Shown: one piece after another, positions 41,319 through 52,493 of the stretch | Position numbering within the stretch: position 1 is the first letter of the stretch | Layout: each line of letters opens with the position of its first letter | NCBI RefSeq assembly: GCF_030376615.1 | Contig: NZ_JARRAB010000004.1 | Span: 186,001-250,000 of the forward strand | Length of the DNA: 64,000 nucleotides | DNA from: Pseudomonas sp. sp1636 | GTDB lineage: Bacteria > Pseudomonadota > Gammaproteobacteria > Pseudomonadales > Pseudomonadaceae | Reading direction: 5' to 3' | The notes under the pieces: generated by a model | The model's input: the letters and a program-made list of their open reading frames with translations, nothing else | The model's database searches: none | What the model was told of the DNA's origin: nothing | Translations under genes and position numbers: made by a program

Positions 41319-42737
41319 ATGCGCATAGGCGCGCGTTTCATCGCGGTTGGAGTGGTACTGGCGGCGCTGGCTGTCGAGGTTCTTGCCGCTTCGGATGTGC
41401 GCAGCGTCAGGCTGTGGCGGGCACCGGACAACACGCGCCTGGTGTTCGACCTGTCCGGTCCGGTGCAGCACAGCGTGTTTACCCTCACGGCACCGGATCG
41501 CATCGTCATCGATGTCAGTGGCGCCAAGCTGGCGACCCAGTTCGATAACCTGGCCTTGAGCAATACGCCGATTACCGGTATGCGCTCGGCGCAACGCACG
41601 GCCGAGGATCTGCGGGTGGTGATCGATCTGGCGGCGCAGGTCACGCCGAAGAGTTTCGTCCTGGCGCCCAACCAGCAATACGGCCATCGCCTGGTGGTCG
41701 ACCTGTTCGACCAGGAGGCGGGCGCTGCCCCCGCTCTGCCCGTGACTCAGGTGGCCAGCGCGCCGCCGGTGCCGGTCGCGCCGACCCAGGCGTCGGCCAA
41801 GTTGACGCCGATGCCCAGCGGCAAGCGCGATATCGTCATCGCCATCGATGCCGGCCACGGTGGCGAAGACCCGGGCGCGCTGTCGCCGGTCAAGGGCCAG
41901 TTCGAGAAGCACGTGACCCTGGCCATCGCCAAGGAATTGCAGCGCCAGGTCAATGCCGAGAAGGGCTTTCGCGGTGAGTTGGTGCGCACCGGCGACTACT
42001 TTATTCCCTTGCGCAAGCGAACCGACATCGCGCGCAAGAAGGGCGCCGACCTGTTCGTCTCGATTCATGCCGATGCGGCGCCGCGGGCGGCGGCCTTCGG
42101 TGCGTCGGTGTACGCCCTGTCGGATCGCGGCGCCACCTCGGAGACGGCGCGCTGGTTGGCCGACTCGGAGAACCAGTCGGATCTGATCGGCGGCGCCGGC
42201 AATGTCAGTCTGGATGATAAAGACCGCATGCTGGCCGGGGTGTTGCTGGATCTGTCGATGACCGCTTCGCTGTCGTCCAGCCTGAATGTCGGCAACAAGG
42301 TGCTGAGCAATATGGGGCGCATCACCCCGCTGCATAAGCGCCGGGTCGAGCAGGCCGGCTTCATGGTGTTGAAATCGCCGGATATACCGTCGATCCTGGT
42401 CGAGACCGGCTTCATCTCCAACCCCAATGAGGCGCGCAAGCTGGCCAGTGCCGGCCATCAGCAGGCGCTGGCGCGCTCTATCGTGACCGGGGTGCGGCAG
42501 TTTTTTCAGCAGAACCCGCCGCCCGGCAGCTACCTCGCCTGGCAGCGCGATAACGGCAAACTTGCCCAGGGGCCGCACGAGCACCTGGTCAGTTCCGGTG
42601 AGAGCCTGGCGTTGATCGCGCTGCGTTACCAGGTCAGCCTGGGCGCCCTGCGCAGTGCCAACGCACTGCGCTCCGACGTGATCAAGGTCGGCCAGACCCT
42701 GCAAATCCCGACCGCTACGCTGGCGGTTCAGCCATGA
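41319..42737 (+). CDS. amiB: N-acetylmuramoyl-L-alanine amidase AmiB
   Basis: Periplasmic septal amidase that splits daughter-cell peptidoglycan, 472 residues. A signal peptide ends near residue 23 (EVLA|AS). An AMIN domain (about 25-140), a Pro/Ala linker and a zinc Amidase_3 domain (about 170-390; [31 protein letters not shown]) follow. A C-terminal LysM domain (about 425-470, [17 protein letters not shown]) ends it. ATG 41319 opens the signal peptide; one at 41307 is an alternative. Its stop overlaps the mutL start (ATGA). Confidence 0.95.
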   Translation: MRIGARFIAVGVVLAALAVEVLAASDVRSVRLWRAPDNTRLVFDLSGPVQHSVFTLTAPDRIVIDVSGAKLATQFDNLALSNTPITGMRSAQRTAEDLRVVIDLAAQVTPKSFVLAPNQQYGHRLVVDLFDQEAGAAPALPVTQVASAPPVPVAPTQASAKLTPMPSGKRDIVIAIDAGHGGEDPGALSPVKGQFEKHVTLAIAKELQRQVNAEKGFRGELVRTGDYFIPLRKRTDIARKKGADLFVSIHADAAPRAAAFGASVYALSDRGATSETARWLADSENQSDLIGGAGNVSLDDKDRMLAGVLLDLSMTASLSSSLNVGNKVLSNMGRITPLHKRRVEQAGFMVLKSPDIPSILVETGFISNPNEARKLASAGHQQALARSIVTGVRQFFQQNPPPGSYLAWQRDNGKLAQGPHEHLVSSGESLALIALRYQVSLGALRSANALRSDVIKVGQTLQIPTATLAVQP

Positions 42738-44605
42738 CTGGTGACCCGCGCATCCAGCTGCTCAGTCCGCGACTGGCCAACCAGATCGCCGCCGGCGAGG
42801 TGGTCGAACGGCCGGCCTCGGTGATCAAGGAGCTGCTCGAGAACAGCCTGGATTCCGGTGCCCGCCGCATCGAAGTGGACGTCGAACAAGGCGGGGTCAA
42901 GCTGCTGCGGGTGCGCGACGACGGCAGTGGCATTGCCCCGGACGACCTGCCGCTGGCATTGGCCCGGCATGCCACCAGCAAGATTCGCGAGCTCGAAGAC
43001 CTCGAACAGGTGATGAGCCTGGGCTTTCGTGGCGAGGCCCTGGCCTCGATCAGCTCGGTCGCGCGGCTGACCCTGACCTCGCGCACGGCCGCTGCCGGGC
43101 AGGCCTGGCAGGTGGAAACCGAAGGCCGCGACATGCAGCCGCGGGTGCAGCCGGCGGCGCACCCGGTGGGCACCTCGGTGGAAGTGCGCGACCTGTTCTT
43201 CAACACCCCGGCGCGGCGCAAGTTTCTCAAGGCCGAAAAAACCGAATTCGATCACCTGCAGGAAGTCATCAAGCGCCTGGCGCTGGCACGTTTCGACGTG
43301 GCCTTTCACCTGCGCCATAACGGCAAGAGCGTACTCGGGCTGCATGAGGCGCATGACGATGTCAGTCGTGCGCGGCGCGTGGCGGCGGTCTGCGGCTCGG
43401 CTTTTCTCGAGCAGGCGCTGCCCATCGAGGTCGAGCGCAATGGCTTGCGCCTGTGGGGCTGGGTCGGTTTGCCGACCTTCTCGCGCAGTCAGGCGGATCT
43501 GCAGTATTTCTACGTCAACGGGCGCACGGTGCGCGACAAGCTGGTCGCCCACGCGGTGCGTCAGGCCTATCGCGATGTGCTGTTCAATGGCCGGCATCCG
43601 ACCTTTGTGCTGTTCCTGGAGATCGATCCCGCGGTGGTCGATGTCAACGTGCACCCGACCAAGCACGAAGTGCGCTTTCGCGACGGGCGCATGGTTCATG
43701 ATTTTCTTTACGGCACCCTGCATCGTGCCCTGGGCGATGTGCGCCCGGAGGATCAGCTGGCAGCGCCGGCGGCGGTGAGCGGCATGCTGACTCCGACCGG
43801 GCAGGCGGCCGGCGAGTTCGGCGCCCAGGGCGAGATCGGTCTGGCGGCCAGCTTGCTCGAGCCGACGCCGGGCGAGTCGATCTGGCGTTCGCCGGGGGCC
43901 GGTTATCAGGGCCAACGGCCGCCGGCCGGAGTGCCGACTGGCGAAGCACAGGGGGCTTATCGTGAGTTTTTCGCACCGCTGAGCGTGACTCCGGCGAGCC
44001 TGCCCGAGGCGCAGGACGATGTGCCGCCGCTCGGTTATGCCATCGCCCAGCTCAAGGGCGTGTATATCCTCGCCGAAAACGTGCCGGGGCTGGTGCTGGT
44101 CGACATGCATGCGGCGCACGAGCGGATCACCTATGAGCGGCTGAAAGTCGCCATGGCCAGCGAAGGCCTGCGCGGCCAGCCATTGTTGGTGCCCGAATCG
44201 CTGGCGGTCAGTCAGCGCGAGGCGGATTGCGCCGAGGAGCATGCCGAATGGTTCCAGCGCCTGGGTTTCGAGTTGCAGCGCCTGGGCCCGGAAAGCCTGG
44301 CGATCCGGCAGATTCCCGCGCTGCTCAAGCAGGCCGAAGCCAATCGCCTGGTGGCCGATGTGCTGGCCGACTTGCTCGAGTACGGCACCAGCGACCGGAT
44401 TCAGGCGCACCTCAACGAGCTGCTCGGCACCATGGCCTGTCACGGGGCGATACGCGCCAATCGGCGCCTGAGCCTGCCGGAAATGAATGCCCTGCTGCGC
44501 GACATGGAACACACCGAGCGCAGCGGCCAGTGCAACCATGGTCGGCCGACCTGGACGCAGTTGGGCATGGACGATCTAGATAAGCTGTTCCTGCGTGGCC
44601 GCTGA
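42734..44605 (+). CDS. mutL: DNA mismatch repair protein MutL
   Basis: Matchmaker ATPase of mismatch repair, 623 residues. The N-terminal GHKL ATPase shows [19 protein letters not shown] and [10 protein letters not shown]. The C-terminal domain carries [12 protein letters not shown] starting at Asp457, which fits the DQHA(X)2E(X)4E endonuclease motif of MutL proteins from bacteria without MutH, as in P. aeruginosa. Translation is coupled to amiB by a four-base overlap. A variable linker (about 330-430) lies between the domains. Confidence 0.97.
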   Translation: MTGDPRIQLLSPRLANQIAAGEVVERPASVIKELLENSLDSGARRIEVDVEQGGVKLLRVRDDGSGIAPDDLPLALARHATSKIRELEDLEQVMSLGFRGEALASISSVARLTLTSRTAAAGQAWQVETEGRDMQPRVQPAAHPVGTSVEVRDLFFNTPARRKFLKAEKTEFDHLQEVIKRLALARFDVAFHLRHNGKSVLGLHEAHDDVSRARRVAAVCGSAFLEQALPIEVERNGLRLWGWVGLPTFSRSQADLQYFYVNGRTVRDKLVAHAVRQAYRDVLFNGRHPTFVLFLEIDPAVVDVNVHPTKHEVRFRDGRMVHDFLYGTLHRALGDVRPEDQLAAPAAVSGMLTPTGQAAGEFGAQGEIGLAASLLEPTPGESIWRSPGAGYQGQRPPAGVPTGEAQGAYREFFAPLSVTPASLPEAQDDVPPLGYAIAQLKGVYILAENVPGLVLVDMHAAHERITYERLKVAMASEGLRGQPLLVPESLAVSQREADCAEEHAEWFQRLGFELQRLGPESLAIRQIPALLKQAEANRLVADVLADLLEYGTSDRIQAHLNELLGTMACHGAIRANRRLSLPEMNALLRDMEHTERSGQCNHGRPTWTQLGMDDLDKLFLRGR

Positions 44606-44653
44606 CCAGGCGGCGGCCGATTGGCGTTCGCACCCCACCGAGAAGCATTGACG

Positions 44654-45628
44654 ATGTCCGAGCGCCTGCCCCCGGCGATTTTCCTGATGGGCCCGACTGC
44701 GGCCGGCAAGACCGATCTGGCTCTGGAGCTGGCGCGGGTGCTGCCGTGCGAACTGATCAGCGTCGACTCGGCCTTGATCTATCGTGGCATGGACATTGGC
44801 ACCGCCAAGCCCGACAAAGCCACCCTCGCCGAGTTTCCCCATCGTCTGATCGACATTCGCGACCCGGCCGAAAGCTACTCGGCCGCCGAGTTTCGTGCCG
44901 ACGCCCTGGCGGCGATGGCCGAGATCAGCGCGCGCGGGCGTATCCCGCTGCTGGTCGGCGGCACCATGCTGTATTACAAGGCGCTGCTCGAAGGCTTGGC
45001 CGATATGCCCGGCGCCGATCCGCAGGTGCGCGCCGAGCTGGAGGCCCGCGCCCAGGCCGAAGGCTGGGATGCCCTGCACCGCGAGCTGCAGGCGCTCGAC
45101 CCCGAGTCCGCGGCGCGCATCCATCCCAACGATCCGCAGCGCTTGATTCGGGCGCTGGAGGTGTACCGCCTCAGTGGTCTGAGCATGACCGCGCACCGCC
45201 AGCGCCAGGCTGCGCAAAATCATCTCACGGGCGCCTCCGGCGCGGGACAATTCCCCTATACTGTCGCGCGCTTGGCCATTGCCCCGGCGCAGCGCCAGAT
45301 GTTGCATGGGCGCATTGCACAACGATTTCAGGCGATGTTGGAACAGGGCTTTGTCGACGAGGTCGAACGCCTGCGTCAGAGAAGTGACCTGCACCCGGGG
45401 TTGCCGTCTATACGGGCGGTGGGTTATCGCCAGGTGTGGGATTTCCTGGAGGGCAACCTGAGCGAGGCGCAGATGCGCGAGCGCGGCATCATTGCCACGC
45501 GACAGCTGGCCAAAAGACAGTTTACCTGGTTGCGCAGTTGGGCCGATTTGCACTGGCTGGATAGCCTGGCGTGTGACAATCTGCCGCGCACCTTGAAATA
45601 CCTGGCAGCGGCCTCCATATTGACCTGA
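44654..45628 (+). CDS. miaA: tRNA dimethylallyltransferase
   Basis: Adds the dimethylallyl group to A37 of UNN-decoding tRNAs, the first step of ms2i6A. The 324-residue protein has the P-loop GPTAAGKT (13-20), [18 protein letters not shown] and the catalytic/tRNA-binding RAVGYRQVW with QRFTWLR-like QFTWLRSW near the end. Start ATG 44654 is chosen for length agreement; the frame opens eleven codons earlier. It lies between mutL and hfq in the conserved mutL-miaA-hfq-hflXKC superoperon. Confidence 0.96.
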   Translation: MSERLPPAIFLMGPTAAGKTDLALELARVLPCELISVDSALIYRGMDIGTAKPDKATLAEFPHRLIDIRDPAESYSAAEFRADALAAMAEISARGRIPLLVGGTMLYYKALLEGLADMPGADPQVRAELEARAQAEGWDALHRELQALDPESAARIHPNDPQRLIRALEVYRLSGLSMTAHRQRQAAQNHLTGASGAGQFPYTVARLAIAPAQRQMLHGRIAQRFQAMLEQGFVDEVERLRQRSDLHPGLPSIRAVGYRQVWDFLEGNLSEAQMRERGIIATRQLAKRQFTWLRSWADLHWLDSLACDNLPRTLKYLAAASILT

Positions 45629-45672
45629 GACCTTGCCATGGGCCGTCTATCCTTGGGGGTAAGGGCCTGAAA

Positions 45673-45700
45673 TTGTTTATTGCTTTACTAAAACTATTAA
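45673..45700 (+). promoter_or_regulatory. possible sigma-70 promoter of hfq in an AT-rich leader
   Basis: TTGTTT at 45673-45678 and TATTAA at 45695-45700, 16 bases apart, in a strikingly AT-rich stretch (about 45670-45715) of otherwise GC-rich DNA. It gives a leader of about 20 bases. Confidence 0.4.
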
Positions 45701-45727
45701 TTATTGATTTTCAAAGGAGTGCGACAC

Positions 45728-45988
45728 ATGTCAAAAGGGCATTCGCTACAAGACCCTTACCTGAATACCCTGCGTAAGGAACGCGTCCCGGTTTCCATCT
45801 ACCTGGTCAACGGCATCAAGCTGCAAGGTCAGATCGAGTCTTTCGACCAGTTCGTGATTTTGCTGAAAAACACCGTCAGCCAGATGGTCTACAAGCACGC
45901 CATCTCCACTGTGGTGCCAAGCCGTCCGGTGCGTTTGCCGAGCGTTTCCGAGACTGAGCTGGCTGAAGCCGAACCAGGCAACGCCTGA
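45728..45988 (+). CDS. hfq: RNA chaperone Hfq
   Basis: Hexameric Sm-like RNA chaperone for small RNAs and, in pseudomonads, for Crc-mediated translational repression. The 86-residue protein carries the conserved Sm1 and Sm2 motifs, including [16 protein letters not shown] (25-40) and YKHA (55-58). The short acidic C-terminal tail is typical of Pseudomonas. The ATG at 45728 follows AAAGGAG. hflX follows 14 bases later. Confidence 0.98.
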   Translation: MSKGHSLQDPYLNTLRKERVPVSIYLVNGIKLQGQIESFDQFVILLKNTVSQMVYKHAISTVVPSRPVRLPSVSETELAEAEPGNA

Positions 45989-46002
45989 TTTAGGAGGTTG
46001 TA

Positions 46003-47304
46003 TTGTTCTTCGAGCGCCATGAAGGGGGTGAGCGGGCTGTCCTGGTTCATCTGGATGGTCAAGATTGCGCGGCGCGCGAAGATCCGCAAGAGTTTCAGGA
46101 GCTGGCCGTCTCGGCCGGTGCCGATACTGTGGCCTTTCTTAGCGTGCCGAGCAGCCGGCTGACCGCGAAATACCTGATTGGCAGCGGCAAGGTCGAGGAG
46201 TTGCGCGATCAGGTCAAGACCCTCGAGGCCGATCTGGTTATCTTCAACCACATCCTCACGCCCAGTCAGGAGCGTAACCTTGAGCGGGTTTTCGAGTGTC
46301 GGGTGCTGGATCGCACCGGTCTGATTCTCGATATTTTCGCCCAGCGCGCGCGTACTCACGAAGGCAAGCTGCAGGTCGAACTGGCCCAGTTGGATCACCT
46401 GAGTACTCGCCTGGTGCGCGGCTGGACCCACTTGGAGCGGCAGAAGGGGGGTATCGGTCTGCGGGGGCCGGGCGAGACCCAGCTGGAAACCGACCGCCGC
46501 TTGTTGCGGGTACGCATTCGCCAGATCAAGCAGAAGCTGGAGAAGGTGCGTAGCCAGCGCGAGCAGGCGCGGCGCGGACGCAAGCGCGCAGATATCCCTT
46601 CGGTGTCTCTGGTCGGCTATACCAACGCCGGCAAGTCGACCCTGTTCAATGCGCTGACCGAGTCGGATGTGTACGCTGCCGATCAGCTGTTCGCTACCCT
46701 GGATCCGACCTTGCGCCGGCTGGAGCTGGACGACCTGGGGCCGGTGGTGTTGGCCGATACGGTGGGCTTTATTCGCCATCTCCCGCATAAACTGGTCGAG
46801 GCCTTCCGGGCGACCCTCGAGGAATCGAGCAATTCCGACTTGCTCCTGCATGTGATCGATGCCCATGAGTCTGAGCGCGATCAGCAGATCGAGCAGGTCA
46901 TGGCGGTGCTGGGCGAGATCGGTGCGCACGAGTTGCCGATACTCGAGGTGTACAACAAGCTGGATCTGCTCGAAGGGGTTGATCCGCAGATTCAGCGCGA
47001 TGCCGATGGCAAGCCGCAGCGGGTCTGGTTGTCCGCTCGTGACGGGCGTGGCCTGCCGCTGTTGAAACAGGCGATTGCCGAGTTGCTGGGCGATGACCTG
47101 TTTATCGCGACCTTGCAGTTGCCGCAGCGCCTGGCGCGGCTGCGGGCACAGTTTTTCGCCCTGGGTGCGGTGCAAAGCGAGGAGCATGCCGAGGATGGCA
47201 GCAGTTTGTTAGCCGTCCGCCTGCCGCGGATTGAGTTGAATCGACTGGTCACTCGGGCAGGTTTGCAGCCGTTGGAGTTTATCGAGCAACACACTTTGCA
47301 ATAA
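46003..47304 (+). CDS. hflX: ribosome-associated GTPase HflX
   Basis: GTPase that splits stalled 70S ribosomes under stress. The 433-residue protein has the HflX N-terminal domain with the Gly-rich loop KGGIGLRGPGETQLETDRR, then the GTPase domain: P-loop GYTNAGKST, DTVGF and NKLD. It starts with TTG at 46003, seven bases after TAGGAGG; the protein then begins MFFERHEGG as in relatives. It is co-directional with hfq and hflK. Confidence 0.95.
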   Translation: MFFERHEGGERAVLVHLDGQDCAAREDPQEFQELAVSAGADTVAFLSVPSSRLTAKYLIGSGKVEELRDQVKTLEADLVIFNHILTPSQERNLERVFECRVLDRTGLILDIFAQRARTHEGKLQVELAQLDHLSTRLVRGWTHLERQKGGIGLRGPGETQLETDRRLLRVRIRQIKQKLEKVRSQREQARRGRKRADIPSVSLVGYTNAGKSTLFNALTESDVYAADQLFATLDPTLRRLELDDLGPVVLADTVGFIRHLPHKLVEAFRATLEESSNSDLLLHVIDAHESERDQQIEQVMAVLGEIGAHELPILEVYNKLDLLEGVDPQIQRDADGKPQRVWLSARDGRGLPLLKQAIAELLGDDLFIATLQLPQRLARLRAQFFALGAVQSEEHAEDGSSLLAVRLPRIELNRLVTRAGLQPLEFIEQHTLQ

Positions 47305-47357
47305 AGCCTGCGGCAGTGGCTTTGCCGCTGATGGCTGGCATTCGGTAGCATTGGTCG

Positions 47358-47388
47358 GCGCGCCGTGGGCGCGTCTTTGCTTTATTAG
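47358..47388 (+). terminator. weak hairpin between hflX and hflK
   Basis: GGCGCGCC pairs with GGGCGCGTC (with one G-U pair) and is followed by a T-rich stretch TTTGCTTTATT. It may attenuate read-through from hflX into hflKC. Confidence 0.35.
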
Positions 47389-47400
47389 ATGGAGAGCGCT

Positions 47401-48555
47401 ATGGCTTGGAATGAGCCGGGTGGCAACTCGAACAATCAGGATCCTTGGGGCGGCCGCCGTGGCGGTGATCGCAAGGGGCCGCCGGATCTCGACGAGGCCT
47501 TCCGCAAGCTGCAGGAAAGCCTCAATGGGCTGTTCGGTGGCGGTAAGAAACGTGGCAGTGACGACGGCGCTGGTAAAAGCGGTGGTTTCGGTCTGCTATT
47601 CATAGGTTTGGGCTTGCTCGCGGCCGTGTGGCTGTACAGCGCGATCTACGTGGTCGATGAGCAGGAGCAGGCCGTGGTGCTGCGTTTCGGCAAATACTAC
47701 GAAACCGTAGGGCCGGGCCTGAACATCTACTTCCCGCCGATCGATCGCAAGTTCCAGGAGAACGTCACCCGCGAGCGTGCTTACAGCAAGCAGGGGCAGA
47801 TGCTCACCGAGGACGAAAACATCATCGAAGTACCGCTGACCGTGCAGTACAAGATCGGCAATCTGCAGGATTTCGTGCTCAACGTCGATCAGCCGGAAAT
47901 GAGCCTGCAACACGCCACCGACAGCGCCGTGCGCCATGTGGTCGGTTCCACCGAGATGGATCAGGTGCTGACCGAAGGCCGTGAGCTGATGGCCAGTGAG
48001 GTCAAGGAGCGCTTGCAGCGTTTCCTCGATACCTATCGCACCGGTATCAATGTGACCCAGGTCAACCTGCAGAGTGCGGCTGCGCCGCGCGAAGTACAGG
48101 AAGCCTTCGACGATGTGATCCGTGCCCGTGAAGACGAGCAGCGCGAGAAGAACCAGGCGGAAACCTACGCCAACGGCGTGGTGCCCGAGGCGCGCGGCCA
48201 GGCTCAGCGCTTGATCGAGGATGCCAGTGGTTACCGCGATGAAGTGATTTCGCGTTCCCAGGGTGAGGCGGATCGCTTTACCGCCTTGGTGGCCGAGTAC
48301 CGCAAGGCGCCGGAAGTCACGCGTGAGCGTTTGTATCTGGACACCATGCAGGAGCTGATGAGCAATACCAGCAAGGTGTTGGTGACTGGCGACAAGGGGC
48401 AGAACAACCTGCTTTACCTGCCGCTGGATAAAATGATCGACGGTCGCAGCAGTGCTGGATCCAGTGCCATATCGGGTGCGGGCGCCGCCGACCTGGGGGC
48501 GCGCGTGAGCAGCGACCCGCGTCAGGTTGAGCTGCGTACAAGGGAGAGCCGCTGA
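47401..48555 (+). CDS. hflK: HflK, FtsH protease modulator (SPFH family)
   Basis: Inner-membrane protein that with HflC forms a large cage around the FtsH protease. At 384 residues, it has a Gly/Asn-rich cytoplasmic N-terminus (MAWNEPGGN), one membrane helix (about 60-80) and an SPFH/band-7 domain (VVDEQEQAVVLRFGKYYETV onward). The ATG at 47401 follows GGAGAGC; ATG at 47389 is in frame but has no site. The stop overlaps the hflC start (TGATG). Confidence 0.96.
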   Translation: MAWNEPGGNSNNQDPWGGRRGGDRKGPPDLDEAFRKLQESLNGLFGGGKKRGSDDGAGKSGGFGLLFIGLGLLAAVWLYSAIYVVDEQEQAVVLRFGKYYETVGPGLNIYFPPIDRKFQENVTRERAYSKQGQMLTEDENIIEVPLTVQYKIGNLQDFVLNVDQPEMSLQHATDSAVRHVVGSTEMDQVLTEGRELMASEVKERLQRFLDTYRTGINVTQVNLQSAAAPREVQEAFDDVIRAREDEQREKNQAETYANGVVPEARGQAQRLIEDASGYRDEVISRSQGEADRFTALVAEYRKAPEVTRERLYLDTMQELMSNTSKVLVTGDKGQNNLLYLPLDKMIDGRSSAGSSAISGAGAADLGARVSSDPRQVELRTRESR

Positions 48556-49424
48556 TGAGCAATAAATCGCTGATCGCCCTGATTGTTGGTGTTGTCCTGG
48601 CTTTGGTTGCCTGGAACAGCTTCTATATCGTGGCGCAAACCGAGCGGGCGGTACTGCTGCAGTTCGGTCGCATCGTCCAGCCGGACGTGCAGCCGGGCTT
48701 GCATGTGAAGGTTCCTTACGTCAATCAGGTGCGCAAGTTCGATGCGCGCCTGCTGACCCTGGATTCCTCCAGCTCGCGTTTCCTTACGCTGGAAAAGAAA
48801 GCGTTGATGGTCGATGCCTTCGCCAAGTGGCGGGTGCTGGATGCCGAGCGCTATTACACGGCCACCTCCGGGGTCAAGCAGATTGCCGACGAGCGTCTGG
48901 CGCGCCGTCTGGAAGCTTCGCTGCGTGACCAGTTCGGTAAGCGCACGTTGCACGAGTCGGTGTCGGGCGAGCGTGATGCGCTGATGGCGGATGTCACCGC
49001 TTCGCTGAACCGGGCCGCGCAGTCCGAGTTGGGGATCGAGGTGGTGGATGTGCGGGTCAAGGGCATCGACTTGCCGAAAGAGGTCAACCGCAGCGTATTC
49101 GACCGCATGGGCTCCGAACGTGAGCGCGAAGCGCGCGAGCACCGCGCCAAGGGTCGGGAGTTGGCCGAAGGGATTCGTGCCGACGCCGACCGTCAGCGGC
49201 GCGTGCTGCTGGCCGATGCCTACCGTCAAGCTGAAGAGCTGCGCGGCGATGGGGATGCCCAGGCGGCGGCTATCTACTCCAAGGCGTATGGCCAGGATCA
49301 GGAGTTCTACTCGTTCTATCGCAGCCTGAGGGCTTACCGCGAGAGCTTCGCCGATAAGCGTGACGTGCTGGTGTTGGATCCGAGCAGTGACTTCTTCCGT
49401 TATTTGGAAAAGTCCAAGCCTTGA
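48555..49424 (+). CDS. hflC: HflC, FtsH protease modulator (SPFH family)
   Basis: Partner of HflK, 289 residues, with an N-terminal membrane helix (about 5-22) and the band-7 domain (VAQTERAVLLQFGRIVQPDVQPGL). Long charged helices with Arg/Glu repeats (GSERERREARE-like, near 175) follow and the end is hydrophobic-poor, all typical. The start overlaps the hflK stop by one base. The operon ends at a strong hairpin at 49492. Confidence 0.96.
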   Translation: MSNKSLIALIVGVVLALVAWNSFYIVAQTERAVLLQFGRIVQPDVQPGLHVKVPYVNQVRKFDARLLTLDSSSSRFLTLEKKALMVDAFAKWRVLDAERYYTATSGVKQIADERLARRLEASLRDQFGKRTLHESVSGERDALMADVTASLNRAAQSELGIEVVDVRVKGIDLPKEVNRSVFDRMGSEREREAREHRAKGRELAEGIRADADRQRRVLLADAYRQAEELRGDGDAQAAAIYSKAYGQDQEFYSFYRSLRAYRESFADKRDVLVLDPSSDFFRYLEKSKP

Positions 49425-49491
49425 CCTTCGTCCCGGCGGGCGCGAAGCGTCCGCCGGGGTGACCGCTGAGGAAAACGTGGTATTATGCGGC

Positions 49492-49515
49492 AGCCGGGAA
49501 AATCCCGGCTTTTTT
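49492..49515 (+). terminator. intrinsic terminator between hflC and the DUF2065 gene
   Basis: Perfect 8-bp stem AGCCGGGA/TCCCGGCT with a three-base loop followed by six T. It lies 67 bases after hflC and only 15 bases before the DUF2065 ATG, so it separates hflKC from hisZ-purA or acts as an attenuator. Confidence 0.88.
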
Positions 49516-49530
49516 GCGTCTGTGGGTATC

Positions 49531-49716
49531 ATGTGGCAGGAATTGGGCATTGCGTTTTGTCTATTGCTGGTTCTGGAAGGCATCCTGCCCTTCCTCTATC
49601 CACGCCTTTGGCGTGGGGCAGTCGCACAGCTTGCAAGGCTGTCGGATCGACGGCTGCGACTGACGGGGCTGACCAGCATGTTGCTGGGTACGGCTTTCCT
49701 TTATTTGCTTCACTGA
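49531..49716 (+). CDS. DUF2065 small membrane protein
   Basis: A 61-residue inner-membrane protein with two hydrophobic helices (about 4-22 and 44-60) joined by a basic loop. It matches the DUF2065 family found between hflC and hisZ/purA in many gammaproteobacteria (PA4940 by recollection). The start at 49531 is weakly supported by GTGGG upstream. Function unknown; the location hints at a link to FtsH-HflKC quality control. Confidence 0.85.
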   Translation: MWQELGIAFCLLLVLEGILPFLYPRLWRGAVAQLARLSDRRLRLTGLTSMLLGTAFLYLLH

Positions 49717-49753
49717 TGGCTTGTGCCGCCCGGTTCAAGAGGGGAATGGCGAA

Positions 49754-50941
49754 ATGGCAACGGTAGACCGCTGGCTATTGCCAGATGGCATCGAAGAAGT
49801 ACTGCCGCCGCAAGCGGCGCGCATTGAAGTCGCGCGCCGTCAGGTGCTGGATCTGTTCCAGCGCTGGGGCTATGAATTCGTGGTGACGCCGCATATCGAA
49901 TACCTGGAATCGCTGCTTACCGGCGCCGGTCGGGATCTGGATCTGCGCACCTTCAAGGTGACCGACCCGTTGTCGGGCCGGCAGATGGGTTTTCGTGCCG
50001 ATATCACGCCGCAAGTGGCGCGGATCGATGCGCATACCCTGCGCCGCGAAGGGCCGAGCCGGCTGTGTTATGCCGGTAGCGTGGTGCATGCCCAACCGCG
50101 CGCCCTGACCACCTCGCGCAGCCCGATCCAGTTGGGTGCCGAGCTGTATGGCGACGCCAGCCCGGCCAGTGATGTGGAGGTTATCAGCCTGTTGGTGGAT
50201 ACCTTGGGGCTGGCGCAGGTGCCCGATATCCATATGGATCTCGGCCATGTCGGTATCTATCGTGGCCTGGCGCGCGCCGCCGGTTTGTCTGGCGAGGTCG
50301 AGCAGCAGCTGTTCGATGCGCTGCAGCGCAAGGCCATGGATGAGATTGTGCAGTTGACGGAGGCCTTGCCGGCGGCGCTGTGCAAGATGCTGCGCGCCCT
50401 GGCCGAACTCTGTGGGGGGCGTGAGGTGCTGGACTTGGCGCAGGCTTGCCTGGTCGAGGCGCCGGACGATGTACATGCCGCGCTGGACGACTTGCTGGCG
50501 ATTGCCGATGCGCTGAGTCTGCGTTACCCGGAGTTGCCGTTGTACTTCGATCTGGGTGAGTTGCGCGGCTATCGCTATCACACCGGCGTGGTCTTCGCCG
50601 CCTTCGTGCCGGGGGTCGGTCAGTCGATAGCCCAGGGCGGCCGCTATGACGATATCGGCGCGGACTTCGGCCGGGCGCGTCCGGCGACGGGGTTCTCCAC
50701 CGATCTGAAAACCCTGGTCAGCCTCGGGCAGATGCCGCTCGGCGAACTGCCGGCGGGTATCTGGGCGCCGGATAATCATGATGTGTACCTGTGGCAGGCG
50801 CTGCAGCGACTGCGTGGCGAAGGTGAGCGTGTGGTGCAGGCCCTGCCTGGACAGGCTTTGGCCGATGCGCGTGCGGTGGGCTGCGATCGTCAATTATTGC
50901 TGTGTGATGGCCGTTGGCAGGTGACGCCGCTGGCTGGCTGA
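49754..50941 (+). CDS. hisZ: ATP phosphoribosyltransferase regulatory subunit
   Basis: Histidyl-tRNA-synthetase-like subunit that forms the hetero-octameric ATP phosphoribosyltransferase with short-form HisG, the first step of histidine synthesis. The 395-residue protein has class II synthetase motif 2-like [14 protein letters not shown] and the C-terminal YYTG-like region ([15 protein letters not shown]) but lacks a tRNA-binding domain. The ATG at 49754 lies after AAGAGGGGAA. It is coupled in order with purA downstream (119-base gap). Confidence 0.95.
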   Translation: MATVDRWLLPDGIEEVLPPQAARIEVARRQVLDLFQRWGYEFVVTPHIEYLESLLTGAGRDLDLRTFKVTDPLSGRQMGFRADITPQVARIDAHTLRREGPSRLCYAGSVVHAQPRALTTSRSPIQLGAELYGDASPASDVEVISLLVDTLGLAQVPDIHMDLGHVGIYRGLARAAGLSGEVEQQLFDALQRKAMDEIVQLTEALPAALCKMLRALAELCGGREVLDLAQACLVEAPDDVHAALDDLLAIADALSLRYPELPLYFDLGELRGYRYHTGVVFAAFVPGVGQSIAQGGRYDDIGADFGRARPATGFSTDLKTLVSLGQMPLGELPAGIWAPDNHDVYLWQALQRLRGEGERVVQALPGQALADARAVGCDRQLLLCDGRWQVTPLAG

Positions 50942-50946
50942 GCTGA

Positions 50947-52356
<1,410 letters not shown>

Positions 52357-52374
52357 TTGTCGTGAGCGGTAGGG

Positions 52375-52401
52375 CAAAGGGTCGCCATGGGCGGCCCTTT
52401 G
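52375..52401 (+). terminator. hairpin terminator of purA
   Basis: CAAAGGGTCGCC pairs with GGCGGCCCTTTG (11 Watson-Crick pairs and one G-U) around a three-base loop, 18 bases after purA; the T tract is short (GTCGTTTT). Confidence 0.7.
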
Positions 52402-52493
52402 TCGTTTTATGCGGTTGGCTTCAGCTTTGTATTTTGCGGCCGATCAATGGCTATAAGCTGTCCTGATTTGAAAGAAGTGGAGCCTTGTCCGCC

